Assembly: GCA_963971305.1 (NCBI GenBank)
Contig: OZ020303.1
Coordinates: 64,356,867-64,420,866, forward strand
DNA: 64,000 nt
Reading direction: 5' to 3'
Origin: Arcuatula senhousia
Lineage: Eukaryota; Mollusca; Bivalvia; Mytilida; Mytilidae
Part shown: piece by piece, positions 10,060-22,800 of the stretch
Layout of the letters: every line of letters begins with the position of its first letter
Position numbering within the stretch: the stretch's first letter is position 1
Translations under genes and position numbers: made by a program
The notes under the pieces: generated by a model
Told to the model about the DNA's origin: nothing
What the model saw: only the letters and a program-made list of their open reading frames with translations
Database searches by the model: none

Positions 10060-11228
10060 CTGTATAACCAGTATCAGATGCCTAGCTATTATACTTTTCA
10101 AGCAATTTATTGTGCACACAAGTATTGCAAAAAGTTTTCTGCCTGAAAAAAAAGACCTAAGTTCACAGAGTCACTGGACCCTAAAAATGGGGTCATGGTC
10201 ACATGGCATGGAGAATGTTACGTTTACCAAAACCTCAACTGTCTGTATACCCAATATCAGATGCCTAGCTATTATACTTTTCCAGAATTCATCGTCCACA
10301 AAAGTCTTACAAAAAAATTTTCTACCTGAAAAAGACCTAAGTTCACAGAGTCACTGGAGCGTGAAAATGGGGTCAGGGTCACACGGCATGGTGACAGCTG
10401 CATAGACCATAACCTGAACTGTCTGTATACCAAATATCAGATGCCTAGCTATTATACTTTTCCAGCAATTCATTGTCCACAAAAGTCTTACAAAAAAGTT
10501 TTCTGCCTGAAAAAAGACCTAAGTTCACAGAGTCACTGGAGCGTGAAAATGGGGTCAGGGTCACATGGCATGGTGACAGTTGCGCAGACCATAACTTGAA
10601 CTGTCTGTATACCAAATATCAGATGCCTAGCTATTATACTTTTCCAGCAATTCATTGTCCACAAAAGTCTTACAAAAAAGTTAACAGCCTTAAAAAAGAC
10701 CTAAGTTCACAGAGTCACTGGAGCGTGAAGATGGGGTCAGGGTCACACGGCATGGTGACAGTTGCGTAGACCATAACCTGAACTGTCTGTATACTAAATA
10801 TCAGATGCCTAGCTATTATACTTTTCCAGCAATTCATCGTCCACAAAAGTCTTACAAAAAAGTTTACAGCCTTAAAAAAGACCTAAGTTCACAGAGTCAC
10901 TGGAGCGTGAAGATGGGGTCAGGGTCACATGGCATGGTGACAGTTGCGTAGACCATAACCTGAACTGTCTGTATACTAAATATCAGATGCCTAGCTATTA
11001 TTCTTTTCCAGCAATTCATCGTCCACAAAAGTCTTACAAAAAAGTTTACAGCCTGAAAAAAGACCTAAGTTCACAGAGTCACTGGAGCGTGAAAATGGGG
11101 TCAGGGTCACACGGCATTGTGACAGTTGCGTAGACCATAACCTGAACTGTCTGTATACCAAATATCAGATGCCTAGCTATTATACTTTTCAAGCAATTCA
11201 TTGTCCACAAAAGTCTTACAAAAAAGTT
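10060..11228 (+). repeat. Minisatellite, about 182-bp unit, six full copies and a partial
   Basis: The marker atgcctagctattat recurs at 10078, 10261, 10441, 10623, 10805, 10987 and 11169, giving spacings of 183, 180, 182, 182, 182 and 182. Each unit also carries gacctaagttcacagagtc and ggggtcagggtcac. The later copies are almost identical to one another, suggesting recent homogenisation. Confidence 0.9.
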
Positions 11229-11229
11229 T

Positions 11230-11275
11230 ACGACGCCGCCGTCGCCGCCGCCGCCGTCGCCGCCGCCGTCGCCGG
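11230..11275. repeat. GCC/GTC trinucleotide tract
   Basis: A run of gccgcc and gtcgcc triplets. On both strands it yields poly-arginine open frames, which are artefacts of the tract. Confidence 0.9.
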
Positions 11276-11288
11276 AAAGTAATACCTA

Positions 11289-11323
11289 TGTCTCGCCTTC
11301 CGCGACTTTTCGTCGCAGGCGAG
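11289..11323. repeat. Terminal hairpin GTCTCGCCT...AGGCGAGAC
   Basis: The stem gtctcgcct pairs with aggcgagac, and inside it gcgac pairs with gtcgc around a ttttc loop. It sits at the right end of the minisatellite element and may be its 3' terminal structure. Confidence 0.6.
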
Positions 11324-11518
11324 ACAAAAATTACAAAAAGGATAGGACTCAAGTCAAACAGACTGATGAAGTCTTCTCCAAGAAAATACAATATCAGAAA
11401 TAACACAAAATATTTGCATGCATAATAGGCAAGAAAATGGTTTAAAGTTTTATATATGATATGATGATGAGGTTGACGATGGTGTGCTGAGATCCTGATT
11501 ACATGATATTTGATTTAA

Positions 11519-11806
11519 TTAAACCACAACAAATCTTTTAGACTGTTTGATGAAGTTATAAACTTGCTCGAAGACGTAAGTATTTTGCTGATAGGAAAGC
11601 ATGACGCTTCCCTTTGTCAAAAGATCTATATTAATGGTTAGAGGTTGGGGTATCCACGCTAGTTTATTGAAAAGGTGTCGTCTTTCGTTTTCATAGTAGG
11701 GGCAATGAAGAAAGTAACGATCTCTGTCCTCCCTAACATATCCACATGAACAGGCTGGACTAGCAACTATATTTACACATTTTGAGTCTCGTGCAATTTG
11801 GCAGAC
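11519..11806 (-). pseudogene. Non-LTR retrotransposon (LINE) C-terminal fragment
   Basis: The minus-strand frame from 11806 down to a TAA at 11519 encodes VCQIARDSKC, SPACSCGYVREDRDRYFL and HCPYYENERRHLFNKL. The CxCG...H..L.C arrangement is the zinc-finger-like tail commonly found after the RT domain of LINE proteins. A TAG interrupts the frame just upstream. Confidence 0.7.
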
Positions 11807-11869
11807 TCTCTACAATAGTGAGTTTCGCTTTGCTCGCATATGAGCATAGAAAGACCCATTCTGCGGAAA

Positions 11870-11980
11870 AATTAGAAAAAACTTCAACTTGAAGCGGCCC
11901 GTATTGTAACAGGACTCCCTATCTTCTGTAGATCATCAGAACTATATAAGAAACTGGGATGGGAACCACTTATAGAAGAG
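11870..11980 (+). pseudogene. LINE reverse transcriptase fragment, plus strand
   Basis: Encodes LEAARIVTGLPIFC followed by SSELYKKLGWEPL, a conserved stretch just after the catalytic core of many mollusc LINE reverse transcriptases. It is the inverted partner of 12126-12215. Confidence 0.65.
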
Positions 11981-12620
11981 GTCTTTCTTTGATAATTGTT
12001 AAATGACCAGAAGAGGTCTTTCTTTGGTTATTATTCAATGATCAGAGCGGGTCTTTCTCTAATGAGTGTTGTATGCTCAGAACGGGTCTTTCTATGGTCA
12101 GTAGGGTCTTTCCAAGGTAAGAAAGGGTCTTTTTTTTTCTGATGATCTACAGAAGATAGGGAGTCCTGTTACAATACGGGCCTCTTCAAGTTGAAGTTTT
12201 TCTAATTTTTTCCGCAGAATGGGCCTTTCTTTGCTCAGAGGAGGTCTTTCTTTGATTATTGTTAAATGACCAGAAGGGGTCTTTCTTTTATTAGTGTTCT
12301 GTGCTCAGAAGAGGTCTTTCTTTGATTATTGTTAAATGACCAGAAGAGGTCTTTCTTTGATTATTATTCAATGATCAGAGCGGGTCTTTCTCTAATGAGT
12401 GCTGTATCCTCAGAACGGGTCTTTCTATGGTCAGTAGGGTCTTTCCAGGGTACATGTAAGAAAAGGTCTTTTTGGATTAGTGTTCTATGTCAATGCTCAG
12501 AAGGGTCTTTCTATGCTCAGAAGGGATCTTTCTATTATCGGAAGGGGTCTTTCTTGGATTTGTGTTATATGATCAGAAGGGATTTTCTATGCTCAGAAGG
12601 GCCCTTTCTTTGATTTAACT
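11975..12620 (+). repeat. Tandem array of GGGTCTTTCT-type short repeats, right block
   Basis: Same unit as the 9180-9930 block (agaagaggtctttctttgatta). It contains the inverted LINE fragment at 12126-12215. The 94-codon frame at 12329-12613 is a repeat artefact. Confidence 0.8.
12126..12215 (-). pseudogene. LINE reverse transcriptase fragment, minus strand
   Basis: Near-perfect reverse complement of 11870-11945 (minus-strand reading LQLEEARIVTGLPIFC). Together with 11519-11806 it fits the order expected for one minus-strand LINE 3' end that was later rearranged. Confidence 0.6.
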
Positions 12621-13440
12621 TTGACTAGTGTTGAACCATTTGCCTTGAACCAGCCGCCACCACTGGTTCCCATTGAAGACAGCTGCAGGACTGTTAAGTC
12701 GTGTACACATATTCTACATGTCATGTTTTATGAATTCATTCCACAAGAGAGATTGAAATTATTTATAAATCCGAGTGCTTCTTCTTAGCTCCTGAATTAC
12801 GTACGTACTACAGTAAAACAACAGAAGACATGCATCAAACTTTTCATGTAATCTTGCTTATATAATACTTAATTATATATATATGAGGGATATCATTTTT
12901 TTGCAAAGAGAACATGCATCAACATTCATAATGCTCGTTTATTAAGAGTCATTGTTGGATAGTGAATTTTTAAAGCAAAATACAAAGTACATATACAAGG
13001 AAAACATTTTCATTTTTATAACCACCAAGCACAATTTCCTAATAAATCATGTCACCAAGAAGGAGTCTGTTGTTTTTTTTAAAGAAAAGGCAAATTTTGT
13101 CTTCGTAATTTATTTTACATCCCATGACTTTTATGCTAAAATTTCAAATTTCACTTTACCATGATAATATGCAACTGTATTTCATAATCAAAATGTAATT
13201 CATTTTTGCATAACGCGTATAAGGTTAAGGTTTTCATTATTTTTATAAGATACTATACACACTTTAAATAGTTTTCTACACATTTAATAAGTACTTTTAT
13301 AAGTTGTTTTTTATAAACTTGCATTTAACAACTTATAAAAGGAAGTGACAATTTTCACCGCTTTTATATCTAATATCATTAAATTTTAATGCGATTTAAA
13401 ATTGAAAAAAAACCCCACTTTTTTCTATTTTTTTTTCAAT
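12621..13440. other. AT-rich intergenic DNA, nothing recognised
   Basis: No open frame with a recognisable domain. The 70-codon frame at 12952 is low-complexity and AT-driven. Poly-A and poly-T runs occur near 13400. Confidence 0.4.
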
Positions 13441-13459
13441 CTGGAAAGCTGTTGATTAA

Positions 13460-14050
13460 CAAGTCAAATGAAGCAGTCAGTAGTAGTGGTTTACTTAGTT
13501 CTGTCGTTCGATTCCCGTTAGGGATGAAAGTTTTATGGGCCAATTTTCCGAGTTAACTTGGCACTTTTACTACTTCTTCGGAAGGGACGAACAATTGGTG
13601 TACGGAGAGAGCCAGTGGTTTAGTAGTAAACGCGCCGAGCTACTAACACCAAGGTTCGTGTTTCGATCATCGTCAGGGGTGGAAAATTCATGAACCGATT
13701 TTCCGACTCTCTCTTGACACCATCTTAAGAAACGACGCTAGTCCTTCGGAAGGGACGAAAAAAGGTTGTCCCATGTTGGGGAGAGCAATACCCTGTGCAC
13801 GTTAAATACCCCTTTGTAGAGTTCGATTAGAGTAGGCTCAACGGGGGCCGTTTACAAAGGCCACACTCGCAAACTGCAAACAAGAGTAGGATTTATAGAA
13901 GCATTTAGCTTTTCCCAATCCAGGATAAATAGATTTGTTTAAATTAAATGGCGTTCCATGTCCGAAGAAAACCCGATGCACGTTAAAGACCCTTTGTAGA
14001 GTTTTCAATAACATGTGGTATTAACGGCTATCGTTAACACTAGAAATCTG
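13460..14050 (+). repeat. Cluster of tRNA-related SINE-like units
   Basis: A B-box-like GTTCGATTCCC lies at 13506-13516. A second tRNA-like block (gccagtggtttagtagtaaacg, gtttcgatcatcg) starts near 13610. Both are followed by ccaattttccga or ccgattttccga and by ttcggaagggacga. The strings tgcacgttaaa(t/g)acccctttgtagag occur at 13795 and 13978. The shared central block and the GCACGTTAAA motif are typical of conserved SINE domains in molluscs (recall). Confidence 0.45.
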
Positions 14051-15725
14051 AAGACATCCAAAGAAATTATCCATGCATGACCTTGATCCAACTGAAAGTA
14101 AGGATAATGGGAGAAAATGGTAGACAAACATTAGTCTAATCCTAACTTGTTGTCTACAAATTTTTCCTTTTCCTCCTTTCTTTGTAAAAAAAAAAATCAT
14201 ACACCATTAAATTTTTGGACTGTCTTCAGATTTCCAGCGGAAAACGGTAGCTTGTCATTTCCCGTGAATGACTAAGAGTCATCTTCACCTGTCAAAGATT
14301 ATACGATCAGCTAGAGTAGGCTCAATAGATGCCGTTATACAAAGGCAACATTCGCAAACTGCAATCTAGGGGGGTGCATAAGAATAAGCTTTAAGTTAGA
14401 AAAAGTAAATGAGATTAAACTTAAGAGTTTGACCAAAACCTCTACTTGGCAGGAGTAGGACAAAGCATCAGCGAAAACAGTGATTCCTGAATGTTAGCAA
14501 ACCCCGCAGAGAGTGGCATGTCTCTGTCATGAACTGGATGCGACTGAAGGCACATATATAGCGAGTTTTACTATGACAGCCGTAGCAAAAATATAGACCA
14601 AAGATACCATGTGCCTCCCTCATTCAAAGTAAAAACTTAATTACACGTAAAAACAAATTTATTTTCCCAATAAAACCACAGATCGTATTCACTATGTTAA
14701 ATAAGTCAAGGCAAACTTCTGCATATGTCCATGTATACTAATAAAATATTTTCTTTCTTAATTTGTTTTCTTTTTGATCTCAACCACCACAGACACTTAT
14801 TTCTACAATTAGGGGGGTTGACTATATATGAGCTTCTCAATAAGGGGCAGGGGAGGGGCGAAAGAATGTGAAAAAGAGAGCTTTATACGTAGCAGACCCC
14901 CCTTTTTGATAGAAACAAGTGCCGGTGTTGACCACTTATGTTATTGGTGCGGATATGTAAGATGACGAATATTTTTATTTACATATAAGAAAAGTGTTAC
15001 AAGGAAGTTTTATATTTGTTCCCTTTTCAAGGTTTCTTGATGACTGTTCGAAAGAAAAAATAGTTATCCAATTATGAATTAATTAAAAAAGGAAGGATGT
15101 GTTTGTTATACACCAGTAACTGAAGGTAAGACAGGAAAATAGGGAACACCAAATTATACTTTAAAATCGATAAAAACAAAAAGTCGATAAAAACAAAGAC
15201 GAAGCAGGACAATCTAAAGACATCGACAGTACAAAAGAAACACAAAAGGCAAAAGAAAAATGCAACACGAACAATACGAATGCTGAATGCTGTTCGATTG
15301 TTTTTCGCTGCGTTTATTCCATTTGTGTTGACTTATTTTGTCTAGTTACACTGATTTCCATAACAACACAATCAGATGCCCAGGAAAAATAAGCCATCCC
15401 AACAAGGGAATACAAAAACAAAACTGTGACAAACCCACAACTCTGTGCAAAAGACATATCGATACTACAAAACAAATGTTTTCACACAGCTTTGAAAAGG
15501 ACTTGACGCACTTCTTCGGAAAGCATGGTTAAATGATGAAAATCTTTATGAATAATGTCTGTGGTGGGTTTATACAGTCTTCGGGTTTTATTAGCCATCT
15601 CAATAACAGGTGAAATTTGTAACCTTGTTAAATGTTATATAACCAAGGATAGTATATATACTTGCAAGCATCCGGTTTAGTTTATATTGCTGTACCGAAT
15701 TATTCTTATTCTATTTTAATTTCAG
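14051..15725. other. Intergenic DNA upstream of the plexin-like gene
   Basis: Contains repeat debris: a second gagtaggctcaa...cgcaaactgcaa block at 14310-14370 matching 13823-13880, and a short inverted pair aaatctgaagaca / tgtcttcagattt around 14045 and 14228. A promoter or 5' UTR exon for the plexin-like gene should lie here or further upstream. I cannot place it. Confidence 0.4.
15709..15725 (+). promoter_or_regulatory. Splice acceptor before the first coding exon of the plexin-like gene
   Basis: A pyrimidine-rich tattctattttaatttcag ends at 15725. Everything from 15726 to the ATG would be 5' UTR, so at least one non-coding exon lies upstream. The UTR contains ATGTAA (15733-15738), a start-stop upstream frame. 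Confidence 0.5.
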
Positions 15726-15792
15726 ATTGACTATGTAATTAAGTGAAATTCCGAACTATCTTTGTCATATTTTTGTACAAATTTTGAGAGCT

Positions 15793-16824
15793 ATGGGTGT
15801 TGAAAAACTATCGATATTCTTAATCGTACTGGTTGGAATTCATGGATTAGTAGCACAAGGATTCGAAAATACACAACTCGACACGAAGACATACCAAAAC
15901 GAAAGATTAGCGCCGTTGCGCGGTTTTTCCATCCATGGAGATTCACTATTTGTATCCGGCAAAGGAGGGATTGCCATTGTAAATATAAGTAACGATGATT
16001 TAAAGGAAACGAAATCTTATACTGAATATGGACATAACTGGCTGCTTTTATACAATGATAGGACCCAGAGAGTGGTTCAGTGTAGTGAAGATAAAACGCC
16101 AACTAGTACAAGCACATGTTCTGAGCTTTATGAAAATTTGACTACAACGGACAAATCGAGCTCAAGCATGAAAGTCAATTTAACGTATTTGCCCACATAT
16201 GTGAAAAGTGACGTAGGGGGGAGCTTGGCAGTAGTGATTGGCGCCTCATCAATCGAACTGATGAGCAGGAATTATGCAATAATGACACTCGACGTGAACA
16301 ATTTTAGTCTTTTTAAAACTGAGCCAAACGAAAACGGTCCGATGAATCTTGAACTAGGGACTCCCGAATATGGGATCGTGTTCAAAGCTGCCATACCAGC
16401 ACAAGAATATATATATTTTTTCTATCAGATATTTAAAGATGGAAACTACAATGCATCGAGGGTAGGGAAAATGTGTAAAAGTTCTGACAAAACGCCAAGG
16501 CAAACTGGTTATTTTCATTCTTACGAAGATATGGAACTACACTGCCAACAAGGCACATCGAATTTCTCACGAATAGAGAACGCAGTTATCTCAAATGATG
16601 CCCACTTCATTGTTTTGTTCGGGGATGACAATGCCGACAACAATAGGTTTGCATTATGCATTTACAATATTTTAGAATTGCAATCAAATTTTTCCGAGGG
16701 CAGAAAATCACAACTTAAATGCGGACGTACGAAAAAAGGAACATACTTCAAACCGAATTTAGGCAAACTTTCAAGCCCAAACTGTACCGGCCCAAATGGG
16801 AATTGTATTGAACCAAATAACGAG
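15793..16824 (+). CDS. Plexin-like exon 1: signal peptide and most of the sema domain
   Basis: 344 codons, ending in phase 0 at AACGAG|GTAAGT. The ATG at 15793 has G at -3 and G at +4. A TTG in frame nine bases earlier is not a credible start. Residues 1-21 form a hydrophobic signal peptide (KLSIFLIVLVGIHGLVA). Sema-type beta-propeller sequence follows (GDSLFVSGKGGIAIVN) with many N-glycosylation sequons. A single large first coding exon for the sema domain is typical of plexin genes. The exon ends at NCIEPNNE, just before the conserved cysteine step shared with the next exon. Confidence 0.92.
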
Positions 16825-19800
16825 GTAAGTTTGCAACTTAATGTTTATCTAAAAATAGATCAATATGATTGAAGGAAAAAAAAAATCATATCCAAATGAA
16901 AAAAAAAATACGAATTATTTATTATTTATAAAAAAAATCATGTTTTGAATCGTTTTGAAAATTTATTCATAAGGAATGACTGCAATATTTTTTTTCATTT
17001 AGGGTATGAACAAAATTGCGCGTTTTTTTTTTGGAGTAATTTTATCGAAATTTATGAAGGGGTTTAGAAGAGTTGCACTCACAAGTTCAGTTAACTCCCC
17101 TATTTATACCAGAACTATACTCAGGGCCATTCAGAAAACAGGAAGTAGATAACTCATTGACATGGAAAGAGGAGTAACTGGGCAACTTATCTTGCAAATT
17201 TATACTTGAGAAGAGACAGTGAAACCTTTACCATTTTGACCTAGATATCGACCAAATAAAAAGTGTTAAATTTAATAAAAGAACACACATTTTACCAAAT
17301 ATAATGCATGCAATGAAATGTCATTCTTAAATGAATGCATTACATCCATCATTTTTTAACAAAAATTTTATTTGTTCAAAAGTTTGCAATCTTTTGGTAC
17401 AACATGCAAATTCTACTTACATTTCAAACTGAACTAATTACGTCCTTTAATTATCAAATATATTATCTAAAACAAAGACCAATCGGAATTTTAAAAAAGG
17501 CTTCAATAAACAATCAGTTATAAAGAAAGGGCTACATTGTGGTAAAGTAATATGAACCGGAAATGATCATATTGAAATATGTTGTTCATCTTTAGAATTT
17601 TTATATCATATCATGGTGTAATCAAAGCGCTAAAGCGTTTAAAGGCAGAGCTAAATCTAAGCACTAAAAATAAAGAACGATCTGTGTTTCATAAACTTGA
17701 AATATAGCACATCATTTTGTTTGTTTCCTCCGCACACTTACACATTTGTCAAGAAATCTGGTATTAAGCTCCGCCCACTTGATCAAAGGTCAAATGTCAA
17801 AAATGCTTAAGTAAACGTCAACGAGTATTGATACACGATATGTAGTGCACATTTATATCGCATTTATGTTGGGGGTATAAATATGTACCTCCTATTTTAG
17901 ACAATACGTATAACATTTAAAATACAATACACGAATAATGTTCTGTAATAGATTCTCTGGTAGCAATATTGACTGACCGATTTACCCTGTCTAGACGAAA
18001 AAAAATGCGAAAATCAAATAGCTTTATGACGTTATAAGGCTCTGCCTAAAAATCAAATGAGATAATAATATGAACTGTCATCTTTATATCTTAAATGTGT
18101 TTATATATGCTCTGTTGAGTGGCCATGAATTCGTATCTTTATCTTTCTACCTATCCGTTTCAATTTATCGCTTTCCATATTTTAAAAACTTTTCACAAAT
18201 GATGACATGTTTGGTTTATATAACATTAATTTTTAGTAATTAAAATTATTTTTTTGTTGAGCCCATTTTTTATAATTCCGAAACTCCATTGTTTTCAATA
18301 ATTGAAGGACTCATTTAGTTAAACTTGAAATTATAAGTAGACCTTGCTAGATGTACCAAAAGATTGAAATCTTTCAACCAGAAATTAAATTCTTATAAGT
18401 GAAATTTGTTTAAAAGTAAAGAATGTAATGCATTTTTCGAAGTATGATATTTCATATCATGTAGTTTATTTGAAAAAATAAGTTCAACAGACAGAACCAT
18501 GATAGTCACTATGCCATGCCTAGTTATTATATACTACTCTTAGAAAAAAAACCGCGAATTCGCGGGAAAATCAATCGTTGAGTTCCTTTCAAAAATAGAA
18601 CACACAATAATAGTGTTGCATTTGCGTGACCTTACATAGTTGTGCTAATCGCTAATAAAAAGTTCCAAGGTTAGTTTATTATCTTACATTGTTTGTTACC
18701 CCAGCTCCTGTAAATTAATTAAATGTTCAGTGGCACAATCTCACGCTACGCAATTTTTTCCCAAACTTCAATATGGTTTTCATTTTTCTATCAAGTTACA
18801 ATTTTTGACGGTAAAACATTTTTGCATACATTTTTATAGTCAACTTACCAATATAACCTATTATATAAAATCTTTTAAATATATAACATAATATACGGAA
18901 AAGTTTTTTTTTTTAATTGTCTGAAAACAGTGGAAATAATTTCAAACATTCCAAAAAAGGTAATTCCGGAACGATTACGGCTATAACGTTTCCGGATAAA
19001 TTAATTAGGTTTATTAGCAAACGGCAGACATAATTGCATATATGTGCTTATGAAATATTCAAAAGGCACAACCATCCCGTATATATTTGATATATAAAGC
19101 TTAGTCGTAGCATTTGTTATATAGGCTGCAACCCGGTGTTCTATTGTGGCATAGATTTTCCCCCATGCCAGTTTTCCGGGGGAAAAATCTGGATCGATCC
19201 AGCTTTCCCCCCCGGTTGGGGGGGGAAATAGGATCAGTCCAGTTTTTCCCCCTTTAGAAGCAAAAAGATCATTTCCCCCCCCTTACGATGTAACGTCACC
19301 AACGTCACGATGAAATAAAAAATCGATATTTCCATAGTTCAAGCGATTTAGGGGGAGTTGTGCTTTAATATGAGATAAATAGACAGACACACAGACTGGG
19401 TGACTACTATATACTCCCAAACTTTGTTTGCATGGGTACAAAAATATACAATGAAAAACAGACAGCTAACAGTCCTTGATGTGACCAGTATTTGATGCTC
19501 GCTGTTTTGCAATCAACATTTATGCACAACATTAGGGTTGTTAGAAACATACACAAAATTTTAACAGCAAGTATAAACAATAACCACATGAACCACAAAA
19601 TTAAACATATGTTTTTAGGTCCCCTGTCCTCGGCACTTATGGCTGTTTTAAGAAGGAACTAGTGTTTTCTACTTGCCGAAAGATTGTGTTTGGGACAGAG
19701 TGTACTAAGTTGTACTTATTTCATTCAACATATCAAAATTTAACAGATTTATTTCCTGTTTTTGCTTTTTCTACATATTTTTTCGTAATTCTAAATTTCT

Positions 19801-22800
19801 ATTACAGTCAAGTAAAACAATACTTTCATCCTCGACAATATTATATATATATAGACCGGTTTCCTTTGTATTATCAAATATCTACTTTTTTCTTTTAGAT
19901 GGTAGATAATGCATAAGTATCTATGTCAATGAAAATTACCTTCTGCATAAAGAACAAATAAAGTACAAACATAATCTTTGATAAAGACTTATGGAAGAAT
20001 TAATCTATGGGACATGTATGCCCAACACAGGACACCAAACTGAAATCTTTAAAGGTCTATAGGACTGAGCATCACCCTAGGCCATACATTTGGTCATACA
20101 AAACAATCCTGCCAATTGTCAAATCATTCCCTGTGCGGTTTTCGTAGTAATTTTCGCATGGTCGGACTTAAAATTTAATGTCCCATTCCGACATGTCGTC
20201 GTTGGCAAATAAAAGCTATGATAAAAGACAACCCAAAGCACCCCCAAATAATAAGTAAATATGAATACGAGTAAAATTGAACCATGCAGTAAACATGCAA
20301 TATTAAATGTAAAACTTGTCCCCCTTATATTGACACAAAGCCAAGTAATTGTCAATTTTACAATTACAAATGCTGCTTCTTATTTTTCATTGAATAAAGC
20401 ATAAACAACTTGGTATTTTAAAGATGAAACTATGGGTTTTTTAAGATGGGAATGCTTTCAATACTGAATCCGTACCTCAAATATTTCTTATCATATAGAT
20501 TACCCCAAAAATGTAAGAGCTGAATATAAATAAAAATTATTTATAAGATACTAACTTAAAATATCTTATTTTCATACAAAAAAGCGTATAAATCATATTA
20601 AAGCTTCATTTTCTATAAAAAAAAAATCGCAGACTGGTAAGCATGTATCCACTGAAAAGCTAAGATATGCCAAACATCGAAGGGGGAAAAACTGGCATGG
20701 GGGAAAATCTACAATATTATACGTATTGTTATTTTTCCTAGGGGGAAAAATGGCAATGATTCAGTTCCCCCCGGGGGGGACTAGATCGATCCAGATTTTC
20801 CGGGGGGACTAGCATGGGGGAAAATGGCAATATAACACCGGCTAACAAAAAACGCTCCGTTATTTTAGTAGTATAGATGATATCAGTTTTATAGGCGGTA
20901 TTTATAAAAACAACAAAATAGCATATGCCATCTTTGTTTGGTTATCTCCACCATTACTTATGTGGGGCGTAGGTATTCATCGAGTACGAGTAAGAGTTAG
21001 AGTTCGAGTTAAACTTCGAGTTACGATTCGAGTTTGAGTTTAAAATTCGACTTACTTTTCGCGTTCGATTAAAAACGTTAGCTAACTCGAAACAATGATT
21101 GTCATGCCAATAATCGAGTTTACAACTCCCAACCCCCAAAACCCCCAAACCCCCCCCCCCCTCTGGATCCGCCACTGTGCCACGGATATGATGGAGTTAC
21201 TACTTCGTTTAGACTCGTGTCATATATTGTGTTGTGGTAGCATAAGTTTATAATATTTATCCTCCATTCACCATAGAGCTGTCCCTTCGCAAGTACGTAC
21301 TAATGTTGAAGGCTTAGATATGCCTTACGACGAAGGTATCGCTCGGTAAATGAAACTATATTAGTCTCGAACCAAAACTCATACTACCAAGGTAGTGAGT
21401 CTGGGAAAACACCTATTGATTTCTCGTAACCACTAGGTGGCGATCGTTATACCTTTTAACCTTTACCACGTGTGTATATGACGTATTCATTTCAATCTAA
21501 AATGAACCAACTTTAAAAACTCAACGTTTCATTGGTCTTCCTTGGATTTTGATAACTGGTTCTGTAAAATCGAGAATTGGATTGGTCGAACGTGTATGGT
21601 TCTGTAATCAAGAATGTCCCAATTTTTGACTCCAATAAACATAAAACAATTTCCAAAACCAAATAGACGCCCGTGAGTACAATTTAACGATAAAACGAAT
21701 TTGTTTTATTGTTAACAAAACTAACTTGATGTAAAATAGGATGTCTTATTATAAAATAAGAAATATTATGTTATAAGAGAACAACCCACATCAATTCGAG
21801 AAGCTATCTCGTTATTGTATTTGCATGTATATACAGAATTCTGAACATACGGTTGAGTGATTTTCGTCGAACATTATGATACTTCGAACGTATATATAAC
21901 AAAATCACAGGCGTTTGGGTCCAGGATTTTATTTTATTATAAATAATGTGTATATAAAAATTTTCATCTCATCTCTATATAGAGACGGATGAAAATTTGT
22001 ATATACACGTTATTCATAATAAAATGAAATCCTGGACCCAAACTTGTATATACACGTTATTCATTATAAAATGAAATCCTGGACCCAAACGCCTGTGAAC
22101 AAAATAGGTAATGGGACTGTTCCAGACTCTTATCATCTATTGATGAGCGTCTAGATCATATATTTAAGTAATTTACAGCCATTTTGCACATGTGTTATAA
22201 GACAAAACCCATTATCTATATCACATACCCCATATTGCATAAACTTAGGAAATATTGCATACCCTATATCGCAACCTCATCACAAAAAAAACTAAACAAA
22301 ACACACACAAAGGTGATATCGAGATGTTGTGATGTAAATATATGATATAATGAACATTACATGGCAAAATCTGTATCGCATGTTGTATTAACCCTCAACC
22401 TAAATCATACCTCCGGCTGTTGGCCCTCGGTATGATATAGGTGTCTCGGGTAATTACAGCATGCAATACAGATTTTGCCATGTATTATTCAGTTTATATT
22501 TTAATGTAGCGTAGTGGGCCGAGTGGCTTAAGTCGTTGGACTTAGCCTAAATGCGGTGTTGCCATTGATGTGACAAAAATATTGGTTTGCATCCCTGTGT
22601 GGAAGCGAATAAATTTGTATCTCAAATTTGCAGCTCATGTATATATAAAGAAGCAGAGGTACCGATAGGGCATCCGAATGTCAAAGTCCGAAAGGGCAGA
22701 GACAAAACCAGTAAACACAAACAAGGACAGGACAAAAAAGCAAACAACATATAAAACACGGAAACACAAAAACAACTGAACATCAATTAACAGCGCGAAC

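Larger units (their letters stand above)
9989..11323. mobile_element. Inverted-repeat element carrying a 182-bp minisatellite
   Basis: GTCTCGCCTGC at 9989 is matched by GCAGGCGAGAC at about 11312-11322. Between them lie the ~182-bp tandem array, a GCC/GTC tract and a terminal hairpin. This terminal-repeat plus internal-satellite plan is known from non-autonomous elements of bivalves. The boundaries are inferred from the inverted motif only; no target duplication was identified. Confidence 0.45.

Noticed and set aside
11355..11390. Hammerhead-like string ctgatgaagtc...aagaaa
   Set aside because: The bases between CTGATGA and GAAA do not pair as stem II and no stem III was found.
11201..11425. 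Poly-arginine open frames on both strands
   Set aside because: They are produced by the GCC/GTC trinucleotide tract and have no other coding support.
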